From Paenibacillus sp. PK3_47 (GTDB lineage Bacteria; Bacillota; Bacilli; Paenibacillales; Paenibacillaceae): a DNA stretch of 64,000 nt. How positions within the stretch are numbered: the first letter of the stretch is position 1; each line of letters starts with the position of its first letter. The stretch lies in NCBI RefSeq assembly GCF_023520895.1, contig NZ_CP026029.1, positions 3,968,001 through 4,032,000 of the forward strand, in the 5' to 3' direction. This document shows positions 42,364 through 49,924 of this stretch, one piece after another. The translations under genes were made by a program, and so were the position numbers. The notes under the pieces were generated by a model. The model was given only the letters and a program-made list of their open reading frames with translations. It did no database searches and was not told the DNA's origin.

Positions 42364-43254
42364 TTACCCTTTGACACTGCCAAGTACCAGGCCTTTAGTA
42401 AAATACTTTTGCAGGAACGGATATACCAGCAAAATAGGAATGGCACCCAAAAACATCTGTGCAGCCCGTCCGGTTCTTGCGTTCATCATAGACAACAACT
42501 GGGTATAGTCGGTTCCCGATTTAAGCATGATCTGTTCAAAGCTCTGCAGTAATGTTTGCAGATAGCTTTGAAGCGGATAGTTGGCAGGATTATTCATATA
42601 AATGATTCCGTCGAACCATGAGTTCCAGTGACCGACGATACTGAACAAGCCTACAGTTGCAAGGGCCGGCTTCAAGAGGGGGAGAAGGATCCGGGTCAGA
42701 ATTTGCACGGGCCCTGCTCCGTCAATAATTGCAGATTCTTCGATTTCCTCCGGTAAACCGCGGATGAAATTCATAAGAATAATCATGCTGAATACAGGAA
42801 GTGCGCCAGGCAGAATCAGTGACCAGATCGAGTTAATCAGCCCTGTCTTTACCACTACAAGATAAGTCGGAATTAATCCGCCGTTAAACAGGATCGTCAC
42901 GATAAAGAAACCCATGTAGAGATTGCGGCCCATCAGCTTTTGCCTGGACTTGGAAAGCGGGTAGGCGGTAAGCACCATTAGAATAAGATTGATAAGGGTA
43001 CCTATAATGACCCGTTTCAGCGACACCCACAGAGAGGTAAAGAAAGCGCCTCCGGTCAATGCAAATTCATAGGCTTTGGTTGTGAAGTCCACGGGCCAGA
43101 ATGCCACGTTGCCGGCCGAGACGGCAGCGCTGCTGCTGAAAGATACGGCTAACAAATTGATAAAAGGCAGAATGCAAAGTAATGAAGTTATGATTAAAAT
43201 CGTGTAATTCAGGATATGGAACAGGCGTCTTCCCAGGCTTTTGTCTTGGATCAT
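42364..43254 (-). CDS. ABC sugar permease, LplC/YtcP type
   Basis: 296 residues, six spans. The EAA cytoplasmic loop reads EESAIIDGAGPVQILTRIL, and the N-terminus RLFHILNYTILIITSLLCIL and C-terminus PFLQKYFTKGLVLGSVKG are characteristic of the carbohydrate-uptake LplC type. Pairs with the LplB-type permease just upstream (12 bases). TTAAGGAGG precedes ATG 43254; the frame extends to 43329 into the previous gene without a site. Third gene of a lplABC-like operon with no ATPase, as usual for this class, which shares MsmX-type ATPases. Confidence 0.93.
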   Translation of the reverse strand: MIQDKSLGRRLFHILNYTILIITSLLCILPFINLLAVSFSSSAAVSAGNVAFWPVDFTTKAYEFALTGGAFFTSLWVSLKRVIIGTLINLILMVLTAYPLSKSRQKLMGRNLYMGFFIVTILFNGGLIPTYLVVVKTGLINSIWSLILPGALPVFSMIILMNFIRGLPEEIEESAIIDGAGPVQILTRILLPLLKPALATVGLFSIVGHWNSWFDGIIYMNNPANYPLQSYLQTLLQSFEQIMLKSGTDYTQLLSMMNARTGRAAQMFLGAIPILLVYPFLQKYFTKGLVLGSVKG

Positions 43255-43265
43255 AAGGGGCCTCC

Positions 43266-44156
43266 TTAAAAAATGCGGTAGTTGGCTACTTTGTAGGCCA
43301 GAATATAGGACACTCCCACGAGAATACACGATATTACTGACTTGAACAGGCCTACGGCTGCGCTGATGGAATACTGTGCCTGTTGAATTCCAAGACGGTA
43401 GACATAGGTATCAATGATATCTCCGGTCTGATAGACGACTGGTGAATACAGGTTGAAGATTTGGTCGAATCCTGCATTGAGCACACTGCCAAGCGATAAA
43501 ACAGACATCAGGACAATGGTTGGCATAAGCAGCGGCAAGGTGATATAGAGCGTCTGTTTCCATCTTTTGGCCCCATCAATGACCGCGGCTTCATACAGAC
43601 CCGGGTCGATGCTGGTTAAAGCAGCGAGGTATACGACTGTACCGAAGCCGAAGCCCTTCCAGATATCACTGACAATCATAGTCCATGGAAAAATAGAAGG
43701 GCTGCCCAGGAAGGCGACAGGCTTTAATCCAAAGATGCTTAAGAAGTTATTGATAATGCCGTCTGCACTAAGGATATCCAGCAGAATGCCCGCCATGATT
43801 ACCCATGACAGGAAGTTCGGGATGTAGACAAGGGTCTGAAAGGTACGTTTAATACCGCTTCTGGCAACCTCATTCAGCATCAGGGCGAACATTACCGGTA
43901 TGATGATACCGCCAATGATTTTAAAAGCAGACATGTAAAGAGTATTCCAGATGGTCCGTACAAAGTTAGGCTGATTAAAGACATGATGGAAATTGTCCCA
44001 GCCTACCCAGGGTGAATTGAAGCCCAGGCCGGGATTATATTTCTGGAATGCTATAACGAGTCCATAGAAGGGAACATAGCTAAAGATGAAGACCAGCACA
44101 AGGCTTGGAATCAGCATTAAATGGTACGGGCTTTGCTGTTTTAATTTCTTTATCAT
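43266..44156 (-). CDS. ABC sugar permease, LplB type
   Basis: 296 residues, six spans. Begins YHLMLIPSLVLVFIFSYVPF, with the EAA loop YEAAVIDGAKRWKQTLYITL and the ending SYILAYKVANYRIF. The first permease of the pair. GGAGGAGC lies before the ATG. It is downstream of the binding-protein gene by 82 bases. Function: import of an oligosaccharide through the membrane. Confidence 0.93.
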   Translation of the reverse strand: MIKKLKQQSPYHLMLIPSLVLVFIFSYVPFYGLVIAFQKYNPGLGFNSPWVGWDNFHHVFNQPNFVRTIWNTLYMSAFKIIGGIIIPVMFALMLNEVARSGIKRTFQTLVYIPNFLSWVIMAGILLDILSADGIINNFLSIFGLKPVAFLGSPSIFPWTMIVSDIWKGFGFGTVVYLAALTSIDPGLYEAAVIDGAKRWKQTLYITLPLLMPTIVLMSVLSLGSVLNAGFDQIFNLYSPVVYQTGDIIDTYVYRLGIQQAQYSISAAVGLFKSVISCILVGVSYILAYKVANYRIF

Positions 44157-44238
44157 TTACAGCTCCTCCATTTCAGTGTTAAGTTAGGCGCATCAAGCAC
44201 AGGGGCGAGATGACTCGTCCCCTGTGTACTGGAGAAAT

Positions 44239-45888
44239 TTATTTCCCGTATGCTGCGTTAACTGCCTCAGTGGCTGCATCTCCACCCGCTGTCCGCCAGT
44301 TCTGGACAATGGTATCGAAGTAGTCGATGCTCTCGGAGCCCATTATAATTTTGGTGAATCCTTCGGTTAAAATGTCATCCAGAGTGGTTCCATAGCTTGC
44401 GAGGGCTTCCGGACTGGCTCCCCATAGCGCTGTCTTGATGTAATTTCCGCTATCAAGTATCTTTTTGGCCTGGCTGTAGGCGGCCTTTGGAGCGCCCTGC
44501 TGCAGATAGTCACCTACTGCACCTGGTGTGGCGTTGGTTATGAATTCGACACTGTTATTATATTTCTGCCACATCCCCGAGGTCGTTAAACCGCTGGTGT
44601 CTTTAGACTCCAGGGCGGCCGATACAGCCTCGAACTGCTCGTAATCCGAGTTTGGGTTAAGGACGCGGAAGGCGCCTACCACGTGTGCCACATCGTTATC
44701 CAGCAGGGCAGACAGGGTTTCGTTGGATTCCTTGCCAACGCCTTCGTCAACAATATAGGCATAGTCGTTAAGGAGTTTAATGGCAGCCTCCGGATGCTTA
44801 AATCCTTTTTTGATCACAATGTAGTTGCCGTTGGCGAAGAAAACAGATTGTTTCGCTTCCTTGCCATCAGTTGTCGGGATCAGATAAGGATAAAAAATAG
44901 CTTCCTTGCCCAGATTGGATATGGTATCTACACCGGGATTATATCCCCACCATTGATAGTAAGGCTGAATTCCCACCTTGCCTGCAACAATATCAGCATT
45001 CATGGCACTGAAATCTTTAATTGCGAATTCCGGATCTAGAATCCCTGCTTTGTACCATTCTGCCCATTCCGTAAGCGCAGCCTTCATTTCCGGCTGAGTG
45101 GAGCCGTACACAATCTTGCCGTCCGCATCTTCAATCCACATATCCGGATGAGCGTTCCATGCAACTGCGAGCAAGTTAAGGTAATCCAGAGTCTGATCGA
45201 CAGCTATGCCGTAACCGCCGTGTTTTTCCATGAATTTAAGGGCTGTGTCTTTGATATCTGCAACGGATACAGGGTCTTTGATTCCAAGTTCTTCTTTCCA
45301 ATCATTACGGATCCATACAAAATCCGGCTGGTCGATTAATCCCCAGTGCAGCTGCGGAATACCATAGAGCTTCCCGTCTTTTTTGCCCGACTCATAGCTG
45401 TCAGCATCGGCCTCCATATAACCCTTAAGGCGTTCTGATGCATAACCGTCAAATACCTCTGTAAGATCCATAATCATATCGGCTTCCATCAGCTGCTGCA
45501 GTTGGGAAGCATTTACCCTGAATACATCGGGAAGATCATTTGAAGAAATAGCCAGATTAAGCTTGGTGTCATATTCATCACTGACCCAGTCTGTGACAAC
45601 ATCAATGTTATATTTTTCTTTATAGCGTTTGATCCAGACATTGTTAGTGATGTCATCACCCGGCGGATATTTTGCGGAGGAGTATTCGGAAGTTACGGTG
45701 TGAATCGTTACGGGTTCTTTAAATGCACTGAACGCCGGATCAGAAGGATCGACTTCATTAGCACTTGTCCCGTTACCGCCGGGAAGCTCACCCGCTGAGG
45801 CGTTGCCTTCATTGCTGTTACCGCTGCATGCTGCCAGCAGTAAGATCATGCATAGTGTAAGCATTACATTCACAGTTTTTTTGAACAT
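44239..45888 (-). CDS. Extracellular sugar-binding lipoprotein, LplA/LipO type
   Basis: 549 residues with lipobox LAAC (18-21) and an Asn/Gly/Ser-rich stretch after it. The mature domain has the long LipO-type solute-binding fold (IKRYKEKYNIDVVTDWVSDE, IPQLHWGLIDQPDFVWIRND, AEWYKAGILDPEFAIKDF). It captures the sugar for the two downstream permeases. GGGGGTAG precedes the ATG. Regulation by the convergent YesNM pair is likely. The sugar is unknown; pectin-derived oligosaccharides are used by known relatives of this class. Confidence 0.93.
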   Translation of the reverse strand: MFKKTVNVMLTLCMILLLAACSGNSNEGNASAGELPGGNGTSANEVDPSDPAFSAFKEPVTIHTVTSEYSSAKYPPGDDITNNVWIKRYKEKYNIDVVTDWVSDEYDTKLNLAISSNDLPDVFRVNASQLQQLMEADMIMDLTEVFDGYASERLKGYMEADADSYESGKKDGKLYGIPQLHWGLIDQPDFVWIRNDWKEELGIKDPVSVADIKDTALKFMEKHGGYGIAVDQTLDYLNLLAVAWNAHPDMWIEDADGKIVYGSTQPEMKAALTEWAEWYKAGILDPEFAIKDFSAMNADIVAGKVGIQPYYQWWGYNPGVDTISNLGKEAIFYPYLIPTTDGKEAKQSVFFANGNYIVIKKGFKHPEAAIKLLNDYAYIVDEGVGKESNETLSALLDNDVAHVVGAFRVLNPNSDYEQFEAVSAALESKDTSGLTTSGMWQKYNNSVEFITNATPGAVGDYLQQGAPKAAYSQAKKILDSGNYIKTALWGASPEALASYGTTLDDILTEGFTKIIMGSESIDYFDTIVQNWRTAGGDAATEAVNAAYGK

Positions 45889-46069
45889 GCTTCTACCCCC
45901 GTTAATCTCATAGTTATGGGACCGCTTGCATAACTAATTCTAATCGAGAGGGAAGCGGAGTGTAATAAATAATATTTACAGGATTGCGCTACTTTTTTGA
46001 CTTGCTAAAATAGAATAGGATACAGTTGCACTTATTTTACTTTATTCTTTTCATTTCTTGTTTTTTAAA

Positions 46070-46702
46070 TCACCTGTTCAGAGCACCGGCGTATTTGGGA
46101 TATAATTGACGGATACATTCGGGACAAATATCATGAGTGAACTGCAGAGAAAGCTGCTGCTTCAAAAAGCGTTCAATCGTAATCCATTCCTCCTTGCTGT
46201 TACGGATGGATTTGCAGGAAGCGCAGATCGGTACAAGGGGCTCGGATTTATGGCGTAAGCGCAGAGCACGGCTGCCGTGAATGGAGTGAAGCTGATGATG
46301 ATTAAGTACCGGTCCTGCATGCTGCAGGCACAGAACGGTTAGCCGTTCCGCAGCGGAATCTCCGGTGATTAAAGGGAAGGACTCCGCACGGAACATCCTT
46401 GGGATTTTACCGGGGGGCTGCAGTATGATTTCCAGGCTAACGGTCAGGCGTTCACCCTGAAGTATTTCCTGTAAAGCGTCACCCAGCGTAATTAACTGCA
46501 CAGGGTTAACTGCAAGATCTTCAAACAGACTTAGATAATGATTGCCGGTCCGGTCAAGGGCGGAATACAGCTCACAACACCGGCAGCATTCCTTCCAGCT
46601 GTCGCTGACGAACAGGATGGAGCCGCAGCTGTCAATAACCAGCGCATTGTGCGGCAGCGCATTTAGAGCGTGAACAAGGGAAGAAGATATGCTTAACGGC
46701 AA
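46070..46702 (-). CDS. PAS-like sensor protein with C-terminal Cys motif
   Basis: 210 residues from TTG 46702 (GAGGAG nine bases before). Residues ~1-125 resemble a PAS domain (LPHNALVIDSCGSILFVSDS). The C-terminal ~45 residues, ICASCKSIRNSKEEWITIER then HDICPECIRQLYP, match the short cysteine module (CxxC...CxxC) often seen after PAS domains in signalling proteins. No kinase, cyclase or DNA-binding output is present. It may be a stand-alone sensor or a metal or redox receptor. Role unknown. Confidence 0.75.
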   Translation of the reverse strand: MPLSISSSLVHALNALPHNALVIDSCGSILFVSDSWKECCRCCELYSALDRTGNHYLSLFEDLAVNPVQLITLGDALQEILQGERLTVSLEIILQPPGKIPRMFRAESFPLITGDSAAERLTVLCLQHAGPVLNHHQLHSIHGSRALRLRHKSEPLVPICASCKSIRNSKEEWITIERFLKQQLSLQFTHDICPECIRQLYPKYAGALNR

Positions 46703-46736
46703 AAGTTATCGCTCCTCAGATGATGCAGAATAATTG

Positions 46737-46934
46737 CTAGGACGGGGGCAGGTTCAGCAACTCCGCAATCTGGCGGCGGTACCGTTCTGCCCTGCGGGTG
46801 CCATGAATCAGATTGGACAGGCGATAAGGCGGGATTCCGTGTAATTCGCAGAACTTTTTCTGGTCCAGCTGCATTTCCGTCAGACGCTGTTTGATTGCCC
46901 AGCCATAGGGTGTAACAGGACGTTTACTGTTCAT
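46737..46934 (-). CDS. Small HTH protein, phage-repressor-like
   Basis: 65 residues. A helix-turn-helix is apparent (KRLTEMQLDQKKFCELHGIP then YRLSNLIHGTRR), similar to small Cro/CI-like proteins of phage origin. GAGGTG lies 7 bases before the ATG. It diverges from a second HTH gene, with possible shared operators in between. It may be a remnant of a mobile element. Confidence 0.7.
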   Translation of the reverse strand: MNSKRPVTPYGWAIKQRLTEMQLDQKKFCELHGIPPYRLSNLIHGTRRAERYRRQIAELLNLPPS

Positions 46935-46971
46935 CAGGCTTCACCTCTTATCGACCATCCAGCCGTTATGA

Positions 46972-47039
46972 TATAATGGACAGGAATAATAATAGTTAAT
47001 TATATACTTTTTTACGTCATTTTACAATAAAAAATACGT
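46972..47039. promoter_or_regulatory. Divergent promoter region with TACGT motifs
   Basis: TATAAT at 46972-46977 and two TACGTYWTTTW-like motifs (TACGTCATTTT at 47013, TACGTTTTTAA at 47035), 22 bases apart. A third, TACGTTTATAA, is at 47471 in the promoter of the following tRNA. They may be operators of the XRE protein. Confidence 0.4.
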
Positions 47040-47078
47040 TTTTAAGTCATATCAATGAATGTGGAAGGCGGTTGTCAC

Positions 47079-47444
47079 ATGCAGTCCATTTATGAGCGGA
47101 TTGAATATATGATCAAACAAAAGGGGATAACCAAAAAATCCTTTTGCGAGCAGCTGAATATCAGCACAGGCAACATGGGGGACTGGAAGCGGGGCAAATC
47201 GACTCCGGGGACGCATAAGCTGATTGAGATCGGCGCTTTTTTTCATGTCAGTCTGGATTGGCTGATTCTGGGCAAAACGGCTGCCGAAACGGTGCGTGAA
47301 AACGGGGAAGGGTATTCGTCTGCCCAAATACGGCAACTGAATTGCCAAATTGGAGAACTGGAGCCGCAGGAGAAGGCATTCATTGAAGAGTATATGGAAT
47401 TCCTGCAGTACCGTAAGCAGAAAAATAAGGACGAAAATTCCTGA
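47079..47444 (+). CDS. XRE-family transcription regulator
   Basis: 121 residues from ATG 47079 (GGAAGGCGG 8 bases upstream; the frame is open from 47055). The helix-turn-helix is KGITKKSFCEQLNISTGNMG with DWKRGKSTPGTHKLIEIGAF, as in CI-type repressors. The C-terminal part (GELEPQEKAFIEEYMEFLQY) is helical and may dimerise. Targets are unknown; the TACGT motifs upstream and downstream are candidates. Confidence 0.85.
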   Translation: MQSIYERIEYMIKQKGITKKSFCEQLNISTGNMGDWKRGKSTPGTHKLIEIGAFFHVSLDWLILGKTAAETVRENGEGYSSAQIRQLNCQIGELEPQEKAFIEEYMEFLQYRKQKNKDENS

Positions 47445-47453
47445 GTACATACC

Positions 47454-47482
47454 TTTACTTTTAGGAGCAATACGTTTATAAT
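47454..47482 (+). promoter_or_regulatory. Promoter of tRNA-Leu copy 2
   Basis: TTTACT (47454-47459), 17-base spacer, TATAAT (47477-47482). A TACGTTT motif sits in the spacer at 47471, so the neighbouring XRE regulator could bind here. Confidence 0.6.
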
Positions 47483-47527
47483 ATTGAATGTTGACCTCAG
47501 ACGTTGTTGTAATGGTTAACACACCGC

Positions 47528-47610
47528 GCGGTAGTGGTGGAATGGCAGACACGCTATCTTGAGGGGGTAGTGGGTGTATACCCGTGGAGGTTCGAGTCCT
47601 CTCTACCGCA
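47528..47610 (+). tRNA. tRNA-Leu (anticodon GAG), copy 2
   Basis: Identical over 83 bases to 38613-38695, and the match runs six bases further (TACTAA). It has its own promoter and terminator. Confidence 0.96.
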
Positions 47611-47617
47611 TACTAAG

Positions 47618-47655
47618 AAACCTGAAGTTCCTTAACGGAATTTCAGGTTTTTTTG
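47618..47655 (+). terminator. Terminator of tRNA-Leu copy 2
   Basis: AAACCTGAA..TTCC pairs with GGAA..TTTCAGGTTT, ending in a T run. Confidence 0.85.
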
Positions 47656-47690
47656 TTTTGTATATTGTCCGCTAAATTAATATGGATATC

Positions 47691-47740
47691 AAAAAAAGAC
47701 ACTCTTCGCACTTGGCATCAGGCCGGGAGTGAAGAGTATC
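47691..47740 (-). terminator. Terminator of the glutathione peroxidase gene
   Basis: On the minus strand GATACTCTTC pairs with GAAGAGTGTC (one wobble), followed by seven T. Confidence 0.8.
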
Positions 47741-47767
47741 TTTTTGAACGTAATAGCAGAAATAGAT

Positions 47768-48247
47768 TTAGTCCAGAAGCTTGCTGATATCGGCCTCAAT
47801 CTGATCCGGTGTAGTCTGCGGAGCGAACCGCTTGAGCACACGGCCTTCCTGGTCAACCAGGAATTTGGTGAAATTCCATTTGACACTCTTTGAACCGAGT
47901 ACGCCCGGAGCTTCCTTGGATAAATATTTGAAGAGGGGATGGGCTTCGTCACCCTTAACGTCAACTTTTTCATACATCGGAAAGGTTACCCCGTAGTTAA
48001 TCTCGCAAAACTCTGCTATATCATCGCTGTCACCCGGCTCCTGTCCGGCAAACTGGTTGCTCGGAAAGCCCAGCACCTCAAAGCCGCGGTCTTTGAATTT
48101 ATCGTACACTTCCTGGAGACCCTTTAATTGAGGGGTGAACCCACATTTGCTGGCTGTATTCACGACGAGCAGCACTTTGCCTTTGTACTTGGACAGCGAC
48201 TCCTCATTACCCCGCAGGGTGGTGGCTTCAAAATCATAAACGCTCAT
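47768..48247 (-). CDS. bsaA: Glutathione peroxidase family (BsaA-like) thiol peroxidase
   Basis: 159 residues. The peroxidatic cysteine is Cys35 in NTASKCGFTPQ; LGFPSNQFAGQEPG and VKWNFTKFLVD supply the other catalytic residues (Gln, Trp, Asn). It has Cys instead of selenocysteine. Reduces hydroperoxides in the cytoplasm, probably using thioredoxin-like donors. GGGAGG precedes the ATG. It diverges from ohr, and its putative -10 box overlaps an OhrR-like operator, suggesting peroxide-inducible expression. Confidence 0.93.
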   Translation of the reverse strand: MSVYDFEATTLRGNEESLSKYKGKVLLVVNTASKCGFTPQLKGLQEVYDKFKDRGFEVLGFPSNQFAGQEPGDSDDIAEFCEINYGVTFPMYEKVDVKGDEAHPLFKYLSKEAPGVLGSKSVKWNFTKFLVDQEGRVLKRFAPQTTPDQIEADISKLLD

Positions 48248-48276
48248 GAATCATGCCTCCCGGTCCTTTGATTTAT

Positions 48277-48313
48277 AACAATTTAATTGTACACCATTTA
48301 TAGCAGGATGCAA
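48277..48313 (-). promoter_or_regulatory. bsaA promoter overlapped by an OhrR-like operator
   Basis: AACAATTTAATTGTA (48277-48291) matches 14 of 15 bases of the B. subtilis OhrR half-operator, read on the opposite strand. On the minus strand TTGCAT (48313-48308), 16 bases, TACAAT (48291-48286) form a promoter for bsaA, and the operator covers its -10 box. Confidence 0.65.
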
Positions 48314-48419
48314 ACGTCAAGGATGTGACAGCTGCCTGTCTGTTCGTTTCAAAAAATATGAATGGTTTAAAGTTAGGGTGTGAAGGTATAACTTAAATTT
48401 GAAAAAGGAGAGGATTAGG

Positions 48420-48839
48420 ATGAAAGCATTGTATACAGCATCAGCGACGGTTCACGGCGGACGGGAAGGCTCGGTGGAATCCTCGGATGGAGTTCTGAAG
48501 CATGACCTGAAAATGCCGAAGGAGCTTGGCGGTCCGGGAGGACAGGGTACAAATCCTGAGCAGCTGTTCGCAGCAGGATATGGAGCCTGCTATGAAAGTG
48601 CCCTGGCGAATATTGCCCGCAAAGAAGGCGTAAAGCTGCAGGATGTGGAGGTAGTCTCCAACGTATCCATCGGAAAAGATGACAGCGACGGCGGCTTCAG
48701 ACTGGCGGTGCGGCTCGATGTGAAGCTGCCGGGCATTGAACGCGCGCAGGCTCAGGAGCTGGCTGAAAAAGCGCATGCTTTTTGCCCATACTCCAAGGCG
48801 ACCCGCGGCAATATTGATGTAGAGTTAAATGTCATATAA
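48420..48839 (+). CDS. ohr: Organic hydroperoxide resistance protein (Ohr/OsmC)
   Basis: 139 residues of the Ohr subfamily. The two catalytic cysteines are Cys57 (YGACYES) and Cys122 (AFCPYSKATRGN), with the partner Glu47 and Arg15. Reduces organic hydroperoxides with lipoyl or dithiol donors. AAAAGGAGAGG lies 6 bases before ATG 48420; the frame is open from 48399. It diverges from the glutathione peroxidase gene; the OhrR-like operator 130 bases upstream may serve both. No OhrR gene lies in the window. Confidence 0.95.
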   Translation: MKALYTASATVHGGREGSVESSDGVLKHDLKMPKELGGPGGQGTNPEQLFAAGYGACYESALANIARKEGVKLQDVEVVSNVSIGKDDSDGGFRLAVRLDVKLPGIERAQAQELAEKAHAFCPYSKATRGNIDVELNVI

Positions 48840-48934
48840 TAGCGTTATAAATGCCTGATTGCGGGAATAATGGCTAAATAGAGACAGGAACACCAGGATG
48901 GGCAATAAATAGCGGCCGGGAGCGTGCGCGTTGG

Positions 48935-48963
48935 TTGACATCACCCCCAAAATTCTTTAATAT
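48935..48963 (+). promoter_or_regulatory. Strong sigma-A promoter
   Basis: TTGACA (48935-48940), 17 bases, TAATAT (48958-48963). It serves the gene at 49031. Confidence 0.8.
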
Positions 48964-49030
48964 GTCTAAGTATCTGTTAAAGTCGCGTGTGCTCTAAACT
49001 TTCCAAAAATTTAAATAATGGGTGATGAAG

Positions 49031-49309
49031 ATGTCTTATAGACCGAAAATTACGAGTGTGACCAAAGCCAGCAGCAACGATAAAGACGGATTGTACGAAT
49101 TCATTATTAAGACTGCTGACGGAACGCAGTGCCGCGCGTTCTACAATCGGTTTCCGGAATGGAAAATGACAAACATCAGCCGACTGCTTAAGGCGCCGTG
49201 TCCGGTTTGCCGCAAGGATTTCATCTGCAAATGTATGGAAAACTTCACTGCCGAGTTCGAAGATCAGATGATCGGCGACCAGTGGATCGATAAGGCGATT
49301 GCTGAATAA
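49031..49309 (+). CDS. Hypothetical small Cys-rich-motif protein
   Basis: 92 residues from ATG 49031 (GGGTGATG upstream; GTG 49022 is another option). It has a CPVCRKDFICKC motif near residues 57-68, possibly metal-binding, after a beta-rich N-terminal half (GLYEFIIKTADGTQCRAFYN). No signal peptide. I do not recognise the family. A strong promoter with perfect TTGACA lies 70 bases upstream, so it is probably well expressed. Confidence 0.75.
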   Translation: MSYRPKITSVTKASSNDKDGLYEFIIKTADGTQCRAFYNRFPEWKMTNISRLLKAPCPVCRKDFICKCMENFTAEFEDQMIGDQWIDKAIAE

Positions 49310-49408
49310 CTTCATGAACGGACGATAATGCGCGGGAGCAATCCCGCGTTTTTGCTATATTTACGGGAATAATATGTTATGGATGGAAAATAGAAAGGGG
49401 AAGAGCGG

Positions 49409-49828
49409 ATGGAGGACCAGAAGCTGCATACAAAAGAACATTCAGTAGTGCTGATCGATGGTGTCTGTCATCTGTGCCAGGGGCTTGTCCGGTTTATTAT
49501 TCCGCGTGATCCAAAAGCCAGATTAAGGTTTGCACCCCTGCAAAGCGAAACCGGGCTCCGGCTGCAGCAGTCATACGGGCTTGATTCCGGGCAGCTTAGC
49601 ACAGTGGTGCTGCTGGAGAACGGTACTGTCTATACGGAGTCAGCTGCAGTACTACGGATTGCCCGCCGACTGCGTTTTCCCTGGCCGCTCGCATATCTGT
49701 TTATTCTTGTACCGGGGCCGCTTAGAGATGCCGTATACCGTTATGTAGCGAAGAACCGGTACCGCTGGTTCGGGCGGGATGAACAGTGCCTAATGCCGAC
49801 ACCGGATATCCGGCGCAGATTTCTGTAG
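49409..49828 (+). CDS. DCC-family (YuxK/DUF393) thiol oxidoreductase-like protein
   Basis: 139 residues. The family-defining DGVCHLC (residues ~17-23, the DxxCxxC motif) is followed by FAPLQSETG and LRIARRLRFPWPLAYLFILVP, as in B. subtilis YuxK. It is predicted to be thioredoxin-like; the physiological role is not known. AAAGGGGAAG precedes the ATG. A terminator follows. Confidence 0.9.
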   Translation: MEDQKLHTKEHSVVLIDGVCHLCQGLVRFIIPRDPKARLRFAPLQSETGLRLQQSYGLDSGQLSTVVLLENGTVYTESAAVLRIARRLRFPWPLAYLFILVPGPLRDAVYRYVAKNRYRWFGRDEQCLMPTPDIRRRFL

Positions 49829-49860
49829 GGTGCGTGCGCAGCAGATGCCTTTGAACACAA

Positions 49861-49897
49861 AAGCAGCGGGAGTGGTTGGCTCCCGCTGCTTTTTTTT
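49861..49897 (+). terminator. Strong terminator
   Basis: AAGCAGCGGGAG pairs with CTCCCGCTGCTT around a 7-base loop, then a T run. It also faces the convergent stalk-domain gene. Confidence 0.93.
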
Positions 49898-49924
49898 GCC
49901 GGAAACAGTGGTTAAGAAACGGGC

